Assembly (NCBI RefSeq): GCF_002897375.1
Contig: NZ_BFAG01000008.1
Location: 1-64,000, forward strand
Length of the DNA stretch: 64,000 nt
Direction: 5' to 3'
DNA from: Deinococcus aerius
Lineage (GTDB): Bacteria > Deinococcota > Deinococci > Deinococcales > Deinococcaceae
The notes beneath the pieces are model-generated. The model did no database searches, was not told the DNA's origin, and saw nothing but the letters and a program-made list of their open reading frames with translations. Made by a program: the position numbers and the translations under genes. Positions 44,333 to 60,094 of the stretch are shown here, piece after piece. Position 1 is the first letter of the stretch; each line of letters opens with the position of its first letter.

Positions 44333-44503
44333 ATGCCCGACGACCCAAACACGCCCTACAAGAAGCCCGAATCCCCCTCCCAGGACGCCGTGAACGAACA
44401 CGGGGACGAGGGTGAAGGCCCCTTTGGCAGCGACATGACCAAAAGGCCGCCTGGCGCGAGGAGTTGCGCGAACAGCTCGCGGCGCGGCGGGTGCCCACCC
44501 TGA
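44333..44503 (+). CDS. Small hydrophilic protein, possibly truncated
   Basis: 56 residues from an ATG with an excellent ribosome site (GGAGGT, four bases before). The first 39 residues (MPDDPNTPYKKPESPSQD..., GDEGEGPFGSDMTKR) are acidic and hydrophilic with natural composition; the last part (PPGARSCANSSRRGGCPP) reads out of frame into an alpha/beta hydrolase fragment. This fits a deletion that joined the start of this small gene to the end of a hydrolase gene near 44440. Function unknown. Confidence 0.5.
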   Translation: MPDDPNTPYKKPESPSQDAVNEHGDEGEGPFGSDMTKRPPGARSCANSSRRGGCPP

Positions 44504-44679
44504 TAGTCTGGGGCGACCACGACCTCATCCTGCCCGCGCGGCATCTGGAGGAAGCCCGGCGGCACCACCCCCACGCCCGCTTCCACCTCTTTCAGGACAC
44601 CGGGCACATGCCGCAACTGGAGCGCGCCCTGGCGTTCAACCGCCTCGCCCTCGACTTCTTGCAGGAGGTTTCCCCTTGA
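44416..44679 (+). pseudogene. C-terminal fragment of an alpha/beta hydrolase
   Basis: This frame opens after a TGA (44413-44415), has no proper start (first candidate TTG at 44464) and encodes only the last part of an alpha/beta hydrolase: REQLAARRVPTLIVWGDHDLILP with the acid Asp, and LFQDTGHMPQLERALAFNRLALDFL with the catalytic His. The nucleophile elbow and the whole N-terminal half are missing. Its stop overlaps the TTG start of the monooxygenase gene. Hydrolase, Baeyer-Villiger oxidase and SDR genes often stand together, so this is probably the decayed partner. Confidence 0.75.
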
Positions 44680-46193
44680 CGACCCACCACCAGATCGCCA
44701 TCATCGGCAGCGGCTTCGCGGGGCTGGGGATGGCGGCCCAGCTCCGGCGGCACGGAATGGAGGGCTTCGTGATCTTCGAGCGGGCCGGGGAGGTCGGCGG
44801 CACCTGGCGCGACAACACCTACCCCGGCTGCGCCTGCGACGTGAAGAGTGACCTCTACTCCTTCTCCTTCGCGCCCAACCCCGAGTGGGGGCACCGCTAC
44901 GCCCGCCAGCCCGAGATCCTGGAGTACCTGCGCCGCACCGCCGACGAGTTCGGCCTCCGCCCCCACATCCGTTTTCACCACGAGGTCGAGCGGGCCGAGT
45001 GGGACGACGCGGAGGGGCTCTGGCGGATTCGCACGAGCGGCGGCCCCGACGGAGACAACACCTTCACCACCCGCGTCCTGATCTCCGGGCACGGTCCCCT
45101 GGTCGAGCCGAAGTGGCCCGTGATTCCCGGCCTGGAGAGCTTCAGCGGCCCCCGCTTCCACTCGGCCCGCTGGGACCACTCGGTGGACCTGCGCGGAAAG
45201 CGCGTGGCGGTGATCGGCACCGGGGCCTCCGCCGTCCAGTTCGTCCCGGAGGTGCAGAAACAGGCGGCGCGGCTCACGGTGTTCCAGCGGTCGGCCCCCT
45301 GGATCATGCCCCGGATGGACGAGCCCACCACGGAGCGCCGCCGCGCCCTCTTCCGCCGCTACCCGGCCCTGCAACGCCTCTCGCGGCAGTGGATCTTCGG
45401 GCGGGCCGAGTTCAACTTCCTGTCCTTTTCCAACCCCCGCATGGGGCGGATGGCGGAGGAGGTCGCGCGCAAGCACCTGGAGGCGCAGGTCCCCGACCTC
45501 GCGCTGCGGGCCAAGCTGACGCCCGACTACCGGCTGGGGTGCAAGCGCGTCCTGGTCTCGGACGACTACTACCCGGCCCTGACGCAGCCCAACGCGGAGG
45601 TCGTCACTGAGCCCATCTGCGAGGTGCGCGGCTCCCGCCTCGTGACGGCGGACGGCGCCGAGCGGGAGTTCGACGTGCTCATCGGGGGAACGGGCTTCAA
45701 CGCGGCGCGGCCCGCCATCGCGCGGGTGATCCACGGGCGGGACGGGCACCCCCTCGCCGGGGTCTGGCAGCCGCACTCGGAGGCGCTCCACGGGACGACC
45801 GTGGCGGGCTTTCCCAACCTCTTCCTGATCGTGGGGCCGAATACGGGACTCGGCCACAACAGCATGGTGTACATCATGGAGGCGCAGATCGGGTACATCC
45901 TGCGCGCGCTGGAGCATCTGGAGGCGGGGCACCTGCTCTCGCTCGAACCCCGCCCCGAGGCGCAGGCCGCCTACAACGGGGCGATTCAGGCCAAGCTGCG
46001 GGAGAGCGTCTGGATGCGGGGCGGCTGCACGAGCTGGTACATCGACGAGGGGGGGCGCAACACCTCGCTCTGGCCCGAGCGGGCGGCGAGCTTCCGGCGC
46101 ACCCTGGCCCACTTCGACCCCTCGCTCTACCGCGCCCGGCTGAGCCCCCGGCCCCTCGCGCCCTTCCGGGCCGCGTCCCCCCGGAGCGCCTGA
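44676..46193 (+). CDS. Flavin-containing (Baeyer-Villiger-type) monooxygenase
   Basis: 505 residues, TTG start with SD GGAGGT and overlap of the preceding TGA. FAD site IIGSGFAGLGMAAQLR (about residues 8-23), GGTWRDNTYPGCACDV, the fingerprint FSGPRFHSARWD (FxGxxxHxxxWD, typical of type I Baeyer-Villiger enzymes), a second Rossmann motif VIGTGASAVQFVPE for NADPH, and GLGHNSMVYIMEAQI near the end. It inserts oxygen into a ketone or aldehyde substrate with NADPH and O2; substrate unknown. It is followed three bases later by an SDR gene, and preceded by a hydrolase remnant. Confidence 0.92.
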   Translation: MTTHHQIAIIGSGFAGLGMAAQLRRHGMEGFVIFERAGEVGGTWRDNTYPGCACDVKSDLYSFSFAPNPEWGHRYARQPEILEYLRRTADEFGLRPHIRFHHEVERAEWDDAEGLWRIRTSGGPDGDNTFTTRVLISGHGPLVEPKWPVIPGLESFSGPRFHSARWDHSVDLRGKRVAVIGTGASAVQFVPEVQKQAARLTVFQRSAPWIMPRMDEPTTERRRALFRRYPALQRLSRQWIFGRAEFNFLSFSNPRMGRMAEEVARKHLEAQVPDLALRAKLTPDYRLGCKRVLVSDDYYPALTQPNAEVVTEPICEVRGSRLVTADGAEREFDVLIGGTGFNAARPAIARVIHGRDGHPLAGVWQPHSEALHGTTVAGFPNLFLIVGPNTGLGHNSMVYIMEAQIGYILRALEHLEAGHLLSLEPRPEAQAAYNGAIQAKLRESVWMRGGCTSWYIDEGGRNTSLWPERAASFRRTLAHFDPSLYRARLSPRPLAPFRAASPRSA

Positions 46194-46196
46194 GCG

Positions 46197-47036
46197 GTGC
46201 GGCCCTACACCTTCGCGGGCGGCACGGCGGTCGTCACGGGAGCGGCGAGCGGGATCGGGCGGGCCCTCGCCTCCGGCCTGGCCTCGCGCGGCAGCCACCT
46301 CGCGCTGATCGACCGCGACGAGGAGGGGCTGCGGACGCTGGTGGCCCGGCTGCGACCACAGCACCCGGAGTTGAGGGTCAGCGTCCACCCCTTCGACCTG
46401 TCCCGGACGGCGGAGATTCCCGATCTGGCCGGCGCCGTGCTGCGGGAACATCCCCGGGTCACGCTCCTCATCAACAACGCGGGCGTGGCGCTGGGCGGCG
46501 CCTTTACCCAGGTCAGCGCCGAGGACTTCGACTGGGTGATGGACGTGAACTTTCGGGCGGTCGTCGCCCTGACCCGGGCGTTTCTGCCCGCGCTGCGCTC
46601 GGAACTGGACTCGCACCTGGTCAATGTCTCCAGCCTGTTCGGGCTCGTCGGCCCGCCGGGGCAGAGCGCGTACTCGTCGAGCAAGTTCGCCGTGCGCGGC
46701 TTCACCGAGGTGCTGCGCCACGAGCTTGGGCCGCTGGGGGTGGGCGTGACCGCCGTGCATCCGGGCGGGGTGAGGACGAACATCGCCCGCAACGCCCGGG
46801 TGGGGAGCGGGGTCAGCGCCAGCGAGGCGCAGGCGGGCCAGCGGCAGTTCGAGCGCCTCCTGCGGCTGGAGCCCGCCCGGGCCGCCGAGATCATCCTGGG
46901 GGGCGTCGAGCGCCGCCAGCCCCGCGTCCTCGTGGGCGACGACGCCCGGGTACTCGACCTGCTCGCGCGGCTGCTGCCGGGCTCATACGGGCGGGTGATG
47001 GGGGCGCTGCTGCACTTGGCCGGGGAGGGCCGGTAG
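46197..47036 (+). CDS. Short-chain dehydrogenase/reductase
   Basis: 279 residues, GTG start three bases after the monooxygenase stop, so one operon. Classical SDR motifs: VTGAASGIGRALA (coenzyme), LLINNAGVALGG, the active-site Ser in VNVSSLFGL and YSSSK with catalytic Tyr/Lys, then HPGGVRTNIARNARVG. It probably oxidises an alcohol to the ketone used by the monooxygenase, or reduces a carbonyl; the direction cannot be read. It ends about 180 bases before the TetR gene. Confidence 0.92.
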   Translation: MRPYTFAGGTAVVTGAASGIGRALASGLASRGSHLALIDRDEEGLRTLVARLRPQHPELRVSVHPFDLSRTAEIPDLAGAVLREHPRVTLLINNAGVALGGAFTQVSAEDFDWVMDVNFRAVVALTRAFLPALRSELDSHLVNVSSLFGLVGPPGQSAYSSSKFAVRGFTEVLRHELGPLGVGVTAVHPGGVRTNIARNARVGSGVSASEAQAGQRQFERLLRLEPARAAEIILGGVERRQPRVLVGDDARVLDLLARLLPGSYGRVMGALLHLAGEGR

Positions 47037-47178
47037 GAAGCTGGGGGTCGCCACCTGTGAGGTTGCCGCCGGGCGGCATGCCAACTTTGCAAGAGTCCAC
47101 CATTCCTGGAGCCGCCAGTGAGCCGACGCGCGGTCGGGAAGTATCCACTCGGCAAACAGGCCCTGCCCCTTCTTCCCC

Positions 47179-47206
47179 TTGACTGTTACCTACCCGTAGG
47201 TAGAGA
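47179..47206 (+). promoter_or_regulatory. TetR promoter with self-operator
   Basis: -35 TTGACT (47179-47184), 16-base spacer, -10-like TAGAGA (47201-47206). A perfect 7-bp palindrome TACCTAC-CC-GTAGGTA (47187-47202) fills the spacer, as expected for a TetR autoregulatory operator. The ATG follows at 47215, leaving almost no leader, so the transcript may be leaderless. Confidence 0.7.
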
Positions 47207-47214
47207 ATCCGCCC

Positions 47215-47793
47215 ATGCCGGGGCAGGGGGACACCCTTCAGCAGATTCTGGACGTGGCGCAGGAACTCGTTCAGGAGCGGGGGTTCAACGCGGTGAGCTA
47301 CGCGGACATCAGCCGCCGCCTCGGCATTCGCAACGCCAGCATCCACTACCACTTTCCCGGCAAGGCCGACCTCGGCGTGGCCCTGGTGCGGCGCTACCGG
47401 CAGCGGCTGGAACGCGACCTGGAGGCCATCAGCCAGGCCACCGACTCGGCACCCGAACGGCTGGACCGCTACCTGACGGCCTACCGAACGGTGGTCCACG
47501 AGGATGGCCGCATCTGCCTATGTACGGTCCTCGCCGGGGACTACAACACGCTGCCGGAGGCGATGCGACAGGAAGTCCGCGCCTTCTTCGACCTCAACGA
47601 GGGCTGGCTCACGGAGGTGTTCGCCCGGGGACGTTCTCAGGGTGAACTGACGTTCGCGGGCACTCCCCGCGAGGCGGCCTCCGCCTTCCTGGCCGCGCTG
47701 GAGGGCGCGATGCTCCTCGCCCGCTCGTATCAGGATGTCCGGCGCTTCGAGGCCATCGGCCGCCGCGCCGTCGAGGGGGTGCGCGCCGACTGA
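47215..47793 (+). CDS. TetR/AcrR-family transcriptional regulator
   Basis: 192 residues. N-terminal helix-turn-helix (about residues 5-55): ILDVAQELVQERGFNAVSYADISRRLGIRNASIHYHFPGKADL, with the typical YHF.GK ending. The C-terminal part (about 75-190) is the ligand-binding domain with the conserved LCTVLAGDYNTLP segment of the TetR_C_11-like group. It should repress its own promoter through the palindrome in the spacer. A truncated haloperoxidase gene follows; in other genomes such regulators control adjacent hydrolase or oxidoreductase genes, so the ancestral target may be lost here. Confidence 0.93.
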   Translation: MPGQGDTLQQILDVAQELVQERGFNAVSYADISRRLGIRNASIHYHFPGKADLGVALVRRYRQRLERDLEAISQATDSAPERLDRYLTAYRTVVHEDGRICLCTVLAGDYNTLPEAMRQEVRAFFDLNEGWLTEVFARGRSQGELTFAGTPREAASAFLAALEGAMLLARSYQDVRRFEAIGRRAVEGVRAD

Positions 47794-47820
47794 TCTGGGC
47801 TCTTCTGATCTGGGCTCTTC
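47791..47820 (+). repeat. 15-bp direct tandem duplication
   Basis: TGATCTGGGCTCTTC occurs twice in a row (47791-47805 and 47806-47820), the first copy carrying the TGA stop of the TetR gene. A short slip duplication; no further copies are seen nearby. Confidence 0.85.
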
Positions 47821-47882
47821 CTCCCTTCTGCGGGTAGAAACAGGAGCGCGGGACAGGCCCCTCTCCCCCACCGGAGGAATCC

Positions 47883-48137
47883 ATGTCCTCCATCACCGCC
47901 GGCGAGGAAAACGGCCAGCCCATCCAGCTCTATTTCGAGGACCACGGCAGTGGCCAGCCCGCCATGAGCCAGACCCGTCGTGTTCCGCGAGGGACAGGGT
48001 GCATGACAACCGGGAGGGGAGGCGCAACACGGGGACCAGCGAAAGCACCCGGAGTTGCAGTCCGGGTACGGAGCGGAAGGACCCTTTCCAACTCCCCGAC
48101 GCCCAAAAAAAGTCCTGGCACGGGGACCAGGACCTGA
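47883..48137 (+). pseudogene. Truncated haloperoxidase-type alpha/beta hydrolase
   Basis: The ATG has a strong ribosome site (GGAGGAAT). The first 27 residues, to about base 47963, read SSITAGEENGQPIQLYFEDH then GSGQP, the N-terminus of non-haem chloroperoxidase-type alpha/beta hydrolases, which should continue with VVLIHGYP. Instead the frame runs into unrelated arginine/proline-rich sequence and stops after 84 codons; the oxyanion, nucleophile and His motifs are absent. It is a broken gene, cut by a deletion that joins its start to the end of the permease region. Confidence 0.75.
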
Positions 48138-48153
48138 ACAGGGAGAAAACCCG

Positions 48154-49557
<1,404 letters not shown>

Positions 49558-49776
49558 GGAGGACTCCTGGGGGGCAGAGAATGGGGCGGACGGACACGGG
49601 CGGCTGGGGCCTATGGACCGGGAACAACCCTCCAAAATGTTAGATTTGCACCTTGCTCCCCGCTCGAACGAGGCTGTCTAGAACACCTCCTTTTTGGGGG
49701 CTGCCCCGCGGGTCTTGGATGGGCCGGAGGCGGGCGTATTGTCTGGCCGTGCCCACCCCGAACGACCTGGGTATGT

Positions 49777-51096
49777 TCACACGCTCACCTCCAGGGAAGC
49801 GGCTGCCCTCTGGTACACCACGTCGCCGCCCACCCAGACCTGCGCCACGTCGGCCTGGGTGCCCAGTGTGAAGAGGTCGGCGAGGACACGCCCCGGGTCC
49901 TCCGCGTGGCGCAGCACAGTGTCGAGGGTGGTGCCGGGGGGCGGGCGCAGGTACACGGCGTCGAAGGCCTTGCCCCCCCCGAAGTCGCCGGTCAGGTCGG
50001 CGAGCCCGAGGGCCTCCGCCCCCGCGCGGGTCGCCAGGTAGAGGAGGTGGGCGGGGCCGAGCGGCTCCCCCTCCGCGCCCAGGAGCTGCTGCATGAAGTA
50101 CGCCTGGAGGCCCTCCTTCAGCATGGAAAAGCCGGTGCCGCCGCCGACATCCGTGCCCAGCGAGACGTGGACGCCCGCCTGAAGGTGGCGGCGCAGCGGG
50201 AAGAGGCCGCTCCCCAGCGACGAGTTGCTGCACGGGCAGTGGGCGGCGGTGCAGCGGTGCTCGGCCATCACGCCGAGTTCGCGGTTCGACGGGTGGACGT
50301 TGTGGGCGAACACGCTATGCCGTGTGACCAGCCCCGCCCGCTCGTAGGTGTCGAGGTAGTCGCGGGCTTCGGGGAAGAGGCGGCGCACCGTCTCGATCTC
50401 GCGCGGGCTCTCGTTGATGTGGGAGGTGAAGCGCACGTCGGGGAACTCGCGGAGAAGCGAGGCGCAGGCGTCGAGGATGCCCTCGCTGGCGGAGAGTGAG
50501 AAGCGCGGGGTGACGGCGTAGAGGCTGCGTCCGACGCCGTGCCACCGCTCGATCAGCGCCCTCCCCTCGGTGTAGGTCCTCTCCGGCGTCGTGTGCAGTT
50601 CGGGGCGCAGCATCCGGTCGGAGACGACCTGCCCGGCGACCACCCGCAGGCCACTCGCCCCCGCCTCGCCGAAGAACACGTCCATCGCCGAGGCGTAGTG
50701 ACTGCCGAAGACGAGCGCGGTCGTGGTGCCGTTCGAGGCGAGGGCGGCCAGGAACTCGCGGGCCACGGCGCGGGCGTAAGTATCGTCCGCCAGCCGGGCC
50801 TCCTCGGGGAGCGTGTTCTTGTCCAGCCATTCCAGCAGGCCCATCCCCAGCCCGCCCAGCACCCGCACCTGGGGGTAATGCACGTGGGTATCGATAAAGC
50901 CGGGAAGCAGGACCCCGCCGCGCAGGTCCACGACCTCGGCCCCGGGCCAGGCGGCGCGGAGGTCCGGGTAGCTGCCGCAGGCCAGGATGCGGCCCTCCTC
51001 CACCAGCAGGCCGCCGTCGTCGTGCGTCTGGAGGGCGTCGGGAACGGCAAAGGGGCTGCCAGGGGTGTGCATCAGGGCGGCGCGGTAGAGCTTCAT
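49777..51096 (-). CDS. guaD: Guanine deaminase
   Basis: 439 residues of the amidohydrolase superfamily. Metal-binding PGFIDTHVHYPQ, then LEWLDKNTLPEEAR, TTALVFGSHYA, SHINESPREIE, HSVFAHNVHPS, the GuaD signature HCPCSNSSLGSGLFPLRRHLQAGVHVSLGTDVGGGTGFSML and the C-terminal beta-sandwich. It hydrolyses guanine to xanthine and ammonia, feeding the xanthine dehydrogenase just upstream. Its ATG overlaps the xdhC stop (ATGA). Confidence 0.95.
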   Translation of the reverse strand: MKLYRAALMHTPGSPFAVPDALQTHDDGGLLVEEGRILACGSYPDLRAAWPGAEVVDLRGGVLLPGFIDTHVHYPQVRVLGGLGMGLLEWLDKNTLPEEARLADDTYARAVAREFLAALASNGTTTALVFGSHYASAMDVFFGEAGASGLRVVAGQVVSDRMLRPELHTTPERTYTEGRALIERWHGVGRSLYAVTPRFSLSASEGILDACASLLREFPDVRFTSHINESPREIETVRRLFPEARDYLDTYERAGLVTRHSVFAHNVHPSNRELGVMAEHRCTAAHCPCSNSSLGSGLFPLRRHLQAGVHVSLGTDVGGGTGFSMLKEGLQAYFMQQLLGAEGEPLGPAHLLYLATRAGAEALGLADLTGDFGGGKAFDAVYLRPPPGTTLDTVLRHAEDPGRVLADLFTLGTQADVAQVWVGGDVVYQRAAASLEVSV

Positions 51097-51932
51097 GGGG
51101 TCCTCTGGGGGGCGACAACGAAGGGGGCGGGTTCGGCGGCTTCCAGCACGGTCTGAAGCTGCGCGGCCACCCCCAGGGCGATCACCGCCGGGGTCTTGCC
51201 GCGAAGGGCAGGCAGGCCGACCGGCGTGGTGATGCGGGCGAGGTCGGTTTCAGTGTGGCCCAGTGAAAGAAGTTGCTCGCGGAAACGGGCCCACTTGACC
51301 CTGGACCCGATCAGTCCGATGAAGCCGAGGTCCGGTCGGCGCAGGGCCGCGTCGCACAGGGCCGCGTCCTCGGCGTGGTCGTGGGTCAGGATGACGAAGT
51401 GGGCGCCGGGGGGCAGGTCGGCCAGGACCATCTCGGGAATCGGGGCGTGGTGGATGTGGAGGCGGGCGGGGCTGTCCTGCAAGGGGGCCAGCCGTTCGGG
51501 GGCCAGTTGGGCTGCCCGCGAGTCGATCAGGTGCAACTCCACCTCCAGCCGGGAGAGGATGCGCGCGAGTTCCAGGCCCACGTGCCCCACTCCGAAGATG
51601 GCGAGCGCGGGCCGCACCGTCTTCAGCGGTTCGAGGAGAAGCGTGACCTCGCCGCCGCAGCACTGCCGCCCGTACTCGTTCGGCGCCCGGTCGGTCAGGC
51701 GCAGGGTGAGGAGTTCGGGCGTGGTCGCCCCGCAGGCGAGCAGGGCGCGGGCCCGTTCCACGGCGGTCGCCTCCAGGTTGCCGCCGCCCACGGTGTCCCA
51801 GGTCGCCCTCAGGCCGACGACCATCTTCGCGCCCGCCTCGCGGGGGGCATGGCCCCGCACCGCCGCGACAGTGACGAGGACGCCCGGCTCGCCCCGTTCG
51901 GAGAGGGTTTGCACCGCCTTAAGCCAGGACAT
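51093..51932 (-). CDS. xdhC: Xanthine dehydrogenase accessory protein XdhC
   Basis: 279 residues from the ATG at 51932. N-terminal XdhC/CoxI domain (GVLVTVAAVRGHAPREAGAKMVV, DTVGGGNLEATAVERAR, the cysteines of GRQCCGGEVTLLLE) and C-terminal Rossmann domain (IFGVGHVGLELARIL, FVILTHDHAEDAALCDAALRRPDLGFIGLIGSRVKWARF, RITTPVGL). XdhC binds and inserts the sulfurated molybdenum cofactor into XdhB. It lies between xdhB (one base gap) and guaD (ATGA overlap). An upstream frame extension to 52085 is inside xdhB and not real. Confidence 0.95.
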   Translation of the reverse strand: MSWLKAVQTLSERGEPGVLVTVAAVRGHAPREAGAKMVVGLRATWDTVGGGNLEATAVERARALLACGATTPELLTLRLTDRAPNEYGRQCCGGEVTLLLEPLKTVRPALAIFGVGHVGLELARILSRLEVELHLIDSRAAQLAPERLAPLQDSPARLHIHHAPIPEMVLADLPPGAHFVILTHDHAEDAALCDAALRRPDLGFIGLIGSRVKWARFREQLLSLGHTETDLARITTPVGLPALRGKTPAVIALGVAAQLQTVLEAAEPAPFVVAPQRTP

Positions 51933-51933
51933 G

Positions 51934-55724
<3,791 letters not shown>

Positions 55725-55802
55725 GCTTGCTCCTTTGCGGGAAAGGGGAAACCAAACAAGGGGCCGCCTCATGCCTGGCACACGCCGACCCCTGGGGGAC
55801 GA

Positions 55803-55862
<60 letters not shown>

Positions 55863-55868
55863 TTGTAA

Positions 55869-55898
55869 AGCTTACTGCGGCGCTTGTCCCTTGACAAG
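55869..55898 (-). promoter_or_regulatory. Promoter and operator-like palindrome of the xdh operon
   Basis: On the minus strand -35 TTGTCA (55892-55897) and -10 TAAGCT (55869-55874) are separated by exactly 17 bases. The palindrome CTTGTC-N4-GACAAG (55883-55898) overlaps the -35, a likely regulator site. The transcript would start near 55860 and leave a leader of about 135 bases before xdhA. Confidence 0.65.
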
Positions 55899-55925
55899 AG
55901 GGGCGGAATGGGGTAACGGGACTGG

Positions 55926-56284
<359 letters not shown>

Positions 56285-56285
<1 letters not shown>

Positions 56286-57159
56286 CAGGCGCGCTCCACC
56301 CAGCCTTCCATCAGGCCGTAGGGCTCGGGGTCCACGTGGAAGATTTCCAGGTTGTTCTCCAGGCCGAAGCGCTGCAAGTTGTACTGGAGGTGGTGCTTGT
56401 TGGGCATGCGGAAGTAGATGCGCGAGATCTCGGGGCACATCGTCAGCACCGCCTGGCCCATCAGGAACAGCGTGTTCTGGAGGCTGGGCGAGTAGTGGTC
56501 GGTGAAGGTCTCCTGAATCTGCCGGTACACGCGTCCCCACACGGCGTCGTAGTCCACCTCACCCTCGTTGTACTCCCACTTGGCGGTCACGTAGGACGCC
56601 ATCAGGCGCTCGTGCGTCTCGGGCAGGGTCGTGAACCGCTCGTTCAGGAGGTAGTTCGCCCAGCCGCTCTCGGTGGTCTTCAGCACGTAGAGGTTCTCGA
56701 TGCCGGACGTGACCTTGAAGGTCTGGCCGTCCTCGCTCTCCACACGGCCCGTTCGCTGGGGCATCTGGCGCACGAAGGAGTGGTCATGGCCCTGGCCACC
56801 CACCTGAATGCGTTCCCACAGGTACTCGGTGAACTCCATGAAGCCGCCCGTGACCCTGGGCCCGGTCTTCACGAAGTGGGCGACCAGTTCCTTGCCGAAC
56901 TCCTCGGGGCTGCCGTTAAACCCTTCCTTCGCCAGCCCGTAGATCGTGTTCCGCACCGTGTCGGTGGCGATCAGGTCGGTGTTGTCCCCCTGCTCGTGGG
57001 CCGCCGCGAAGTCGCCCGTCATCGCCACGCGCACCTGGAGTTCGCGGATCTCGTGGCGCTCGGTGTCGCGCTTCACCTTCATCAGGTTGACCTCGGCCTT
57101 GCCATAGTTGTTGTAGCCGAGACGGGCGTTCACCCTGGCCGGGGCGTTCTGGGTCTGGG

Positions 57160-57163
<4 letters not shown>
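56285..57163 (-). CDS. uox: Urate oxidase (uricase)
   Basis: 292 residues, cofactor-free uricase with two T-fold domains. NNYGKAEVNLMKV carries the catalytic Lys, DLIATDTVRNTIYGLAK the catalytic Thr, then HDHSFVRQ, TTESGWANYLLNERFTTLPET, WEY, SPSLQNTLFLMGQAVLTMCPEISRIYFRMPNKHHL with the Asn/Gln substrate residues. It oxidises urate with O2 to 5-hydroxyisourate. Its ATG overlaps the uraD stop (ATGA). Confidence 0.97.
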
Positions 57164-59072
<1,909 letters not shown>

Positions 59073-59181
59073 GCGAAACCTCCCTGGGTACGGCGCGCCT
59101 CAGACACGCGCCAGAAGAGACGACCGGGCCGGAGCCGCCGGTGAGCCGAACTACTTAGACACCTATGTATCGAGTCACCTT

Positions 59182-59210
59182 ATGGTAAGGGTCACCCCCC
59201 ACCATGTCAA
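59182..59210 (-). promoter_or_regulatory. Promoter of the permease-uraD-uox-uraH operon
   Basis: Minus-strand -35 TTGACA (59205-59210), 17-base spacer, -10 TACCAT (59182-59187). The transcript would carry a leader of about 100 bases before the permease ATG. Confidence 0.7.
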
Positions 59211-59223
59211 CAGACGGAAGAGT

Positions 59224-59241
59224 TTTTCAATTTATGGAAAA
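59224..59241. promoter_or_regulatory. Imperfect dyad upstream of the permease promoter
   Basis: An 18-bp dyad with TTTTC arms and matching GAAAA ends (59224-59228 and 59237-59241; 14 of 18 positions symmetric), just upstream of the -35. The A/T-rich form is reminiscent of IclR-family operators; an IclR gene is at 61902-62702. Assignment is inference. Confidence 0.35.
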
Positions 59242-59328
59242 CATTCGGCCGTCGAGTCTCGGAACTCTGCCCTCCAGAGGGTGGGCGAGGACGCCCGGCC
59301 GTTTGGGCGTCCTCGCCTCATCCCCAGC

Positions 59329-59931
59329 TCAGCGCGCCGTCTGCTCCCCTTCCAGCACGCGCTCGATCCGGCGATCCGGCACCAGCCACATCAGGGCGAC
59401 GCCCAGGAGCATGACGCCGGAGACGATCACCCCCGTTGGCCCGAAAAAGGGCGCGACGATGGCGACGAGGTACGCGGCGACAGACAGTTTTTCCTTCGTG
59501 CCGGTTCCCGTCGCGTCGGCCAGGAGGTGGTTGCTGGGATCGGCCCGCATGATCAGGACCGAGAGCAGGGTAAACGCGAGGGCGCACATCAGGGCAACGG
59601 CGGCGTAGCAGGTCATCGGAACCGGCGCGTAGTGACTCTCGCCCGCCCAGCCGGTGACGTAGGGAAACAGGGACAGCCAGAACAGCAGGTGCAGGTTGGC
59701 CCACAGGATGCTGCCGCTGATCCGGCGGACGGTCAGCAGCAGGTGGTGATGGTTGTTCCAGTAGATGCCCACGTAGACGAAGCTGAGGATGTACCCGAAC
59801 AGGGTGGGCCAGATGCGCGCAAGTTCCGCCCACTCGTGGCCCTGGGGCCGGGGCAGTTCCAGCACCATGATGGTGATGATGATGGCGATGACGCCGTCCG
59901 AGAAGGCTTCCAGGCGAGATTTGGTCATCAT
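59329..59931 (-). CDS. TMEM175-family potassium channel (DUF1211)
   Basis: 200 residues from the first of two adjacent ATG codons at 59931. The family signature RLEAFSDGVIAIIITIMVLELP opens helix 1, followed by about five further membrane helices, including WNNHHHLLLT after helix 2. Bacterial TMEM175 proteins form tetrameric potassium channels without the classic selectivity filter. It is on the same strand as the purine operon but its stop lies 256 bases upstream of the permease start, and that gap holds the permease promoter, so it is probably separate. Confidence 0.92.
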   Translation of the reverse strand: MMTKSRLEAFSDGVIAIIITIMVLELPRPQGHEWAELARIWPTLFGYILSFVYVGIYWNNHHHLLLTVRRISGSILWANLHLLFWLSLFPYVTGWAGESHYAPVPMTCYAAVALMCALAFTLLSVLIMRADPSNHLLADATGTGTKEKLSVAAYLVAIVAPFFGPTGVIVSGVMLLGVALMWLVPDRRIERVLEGEQTAR

Positions 59932-60094
59932 GGGCGGCCTCCCCGGTGGGCGTGACTCTCTATGCAGGCATCTTAAAGGGCCGTCAGCTCGACGGTACAG
60001 GGGCGCTGCATCTCCCATGCTCCTCCCGGCGAGCGACGCCAGAGAGCAGCTTCGGCCCCGTGCTACGCTCAGGCGGCTTCACCGCCGCGCCACG

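Noticed and set aside
44592..46760. 722-codon minus-strand open frame over the monooxygenase and SDR genes
   Set aside because: It crosses two well-supported plus-strand genes and their junction; no domain and no start signal.
49558..49776. Possible purine riboswitch before the AzgA-type permease
   Set aside because: The conserved purine-aptamer core and three-way junction could not be found in the 219-base leader region.
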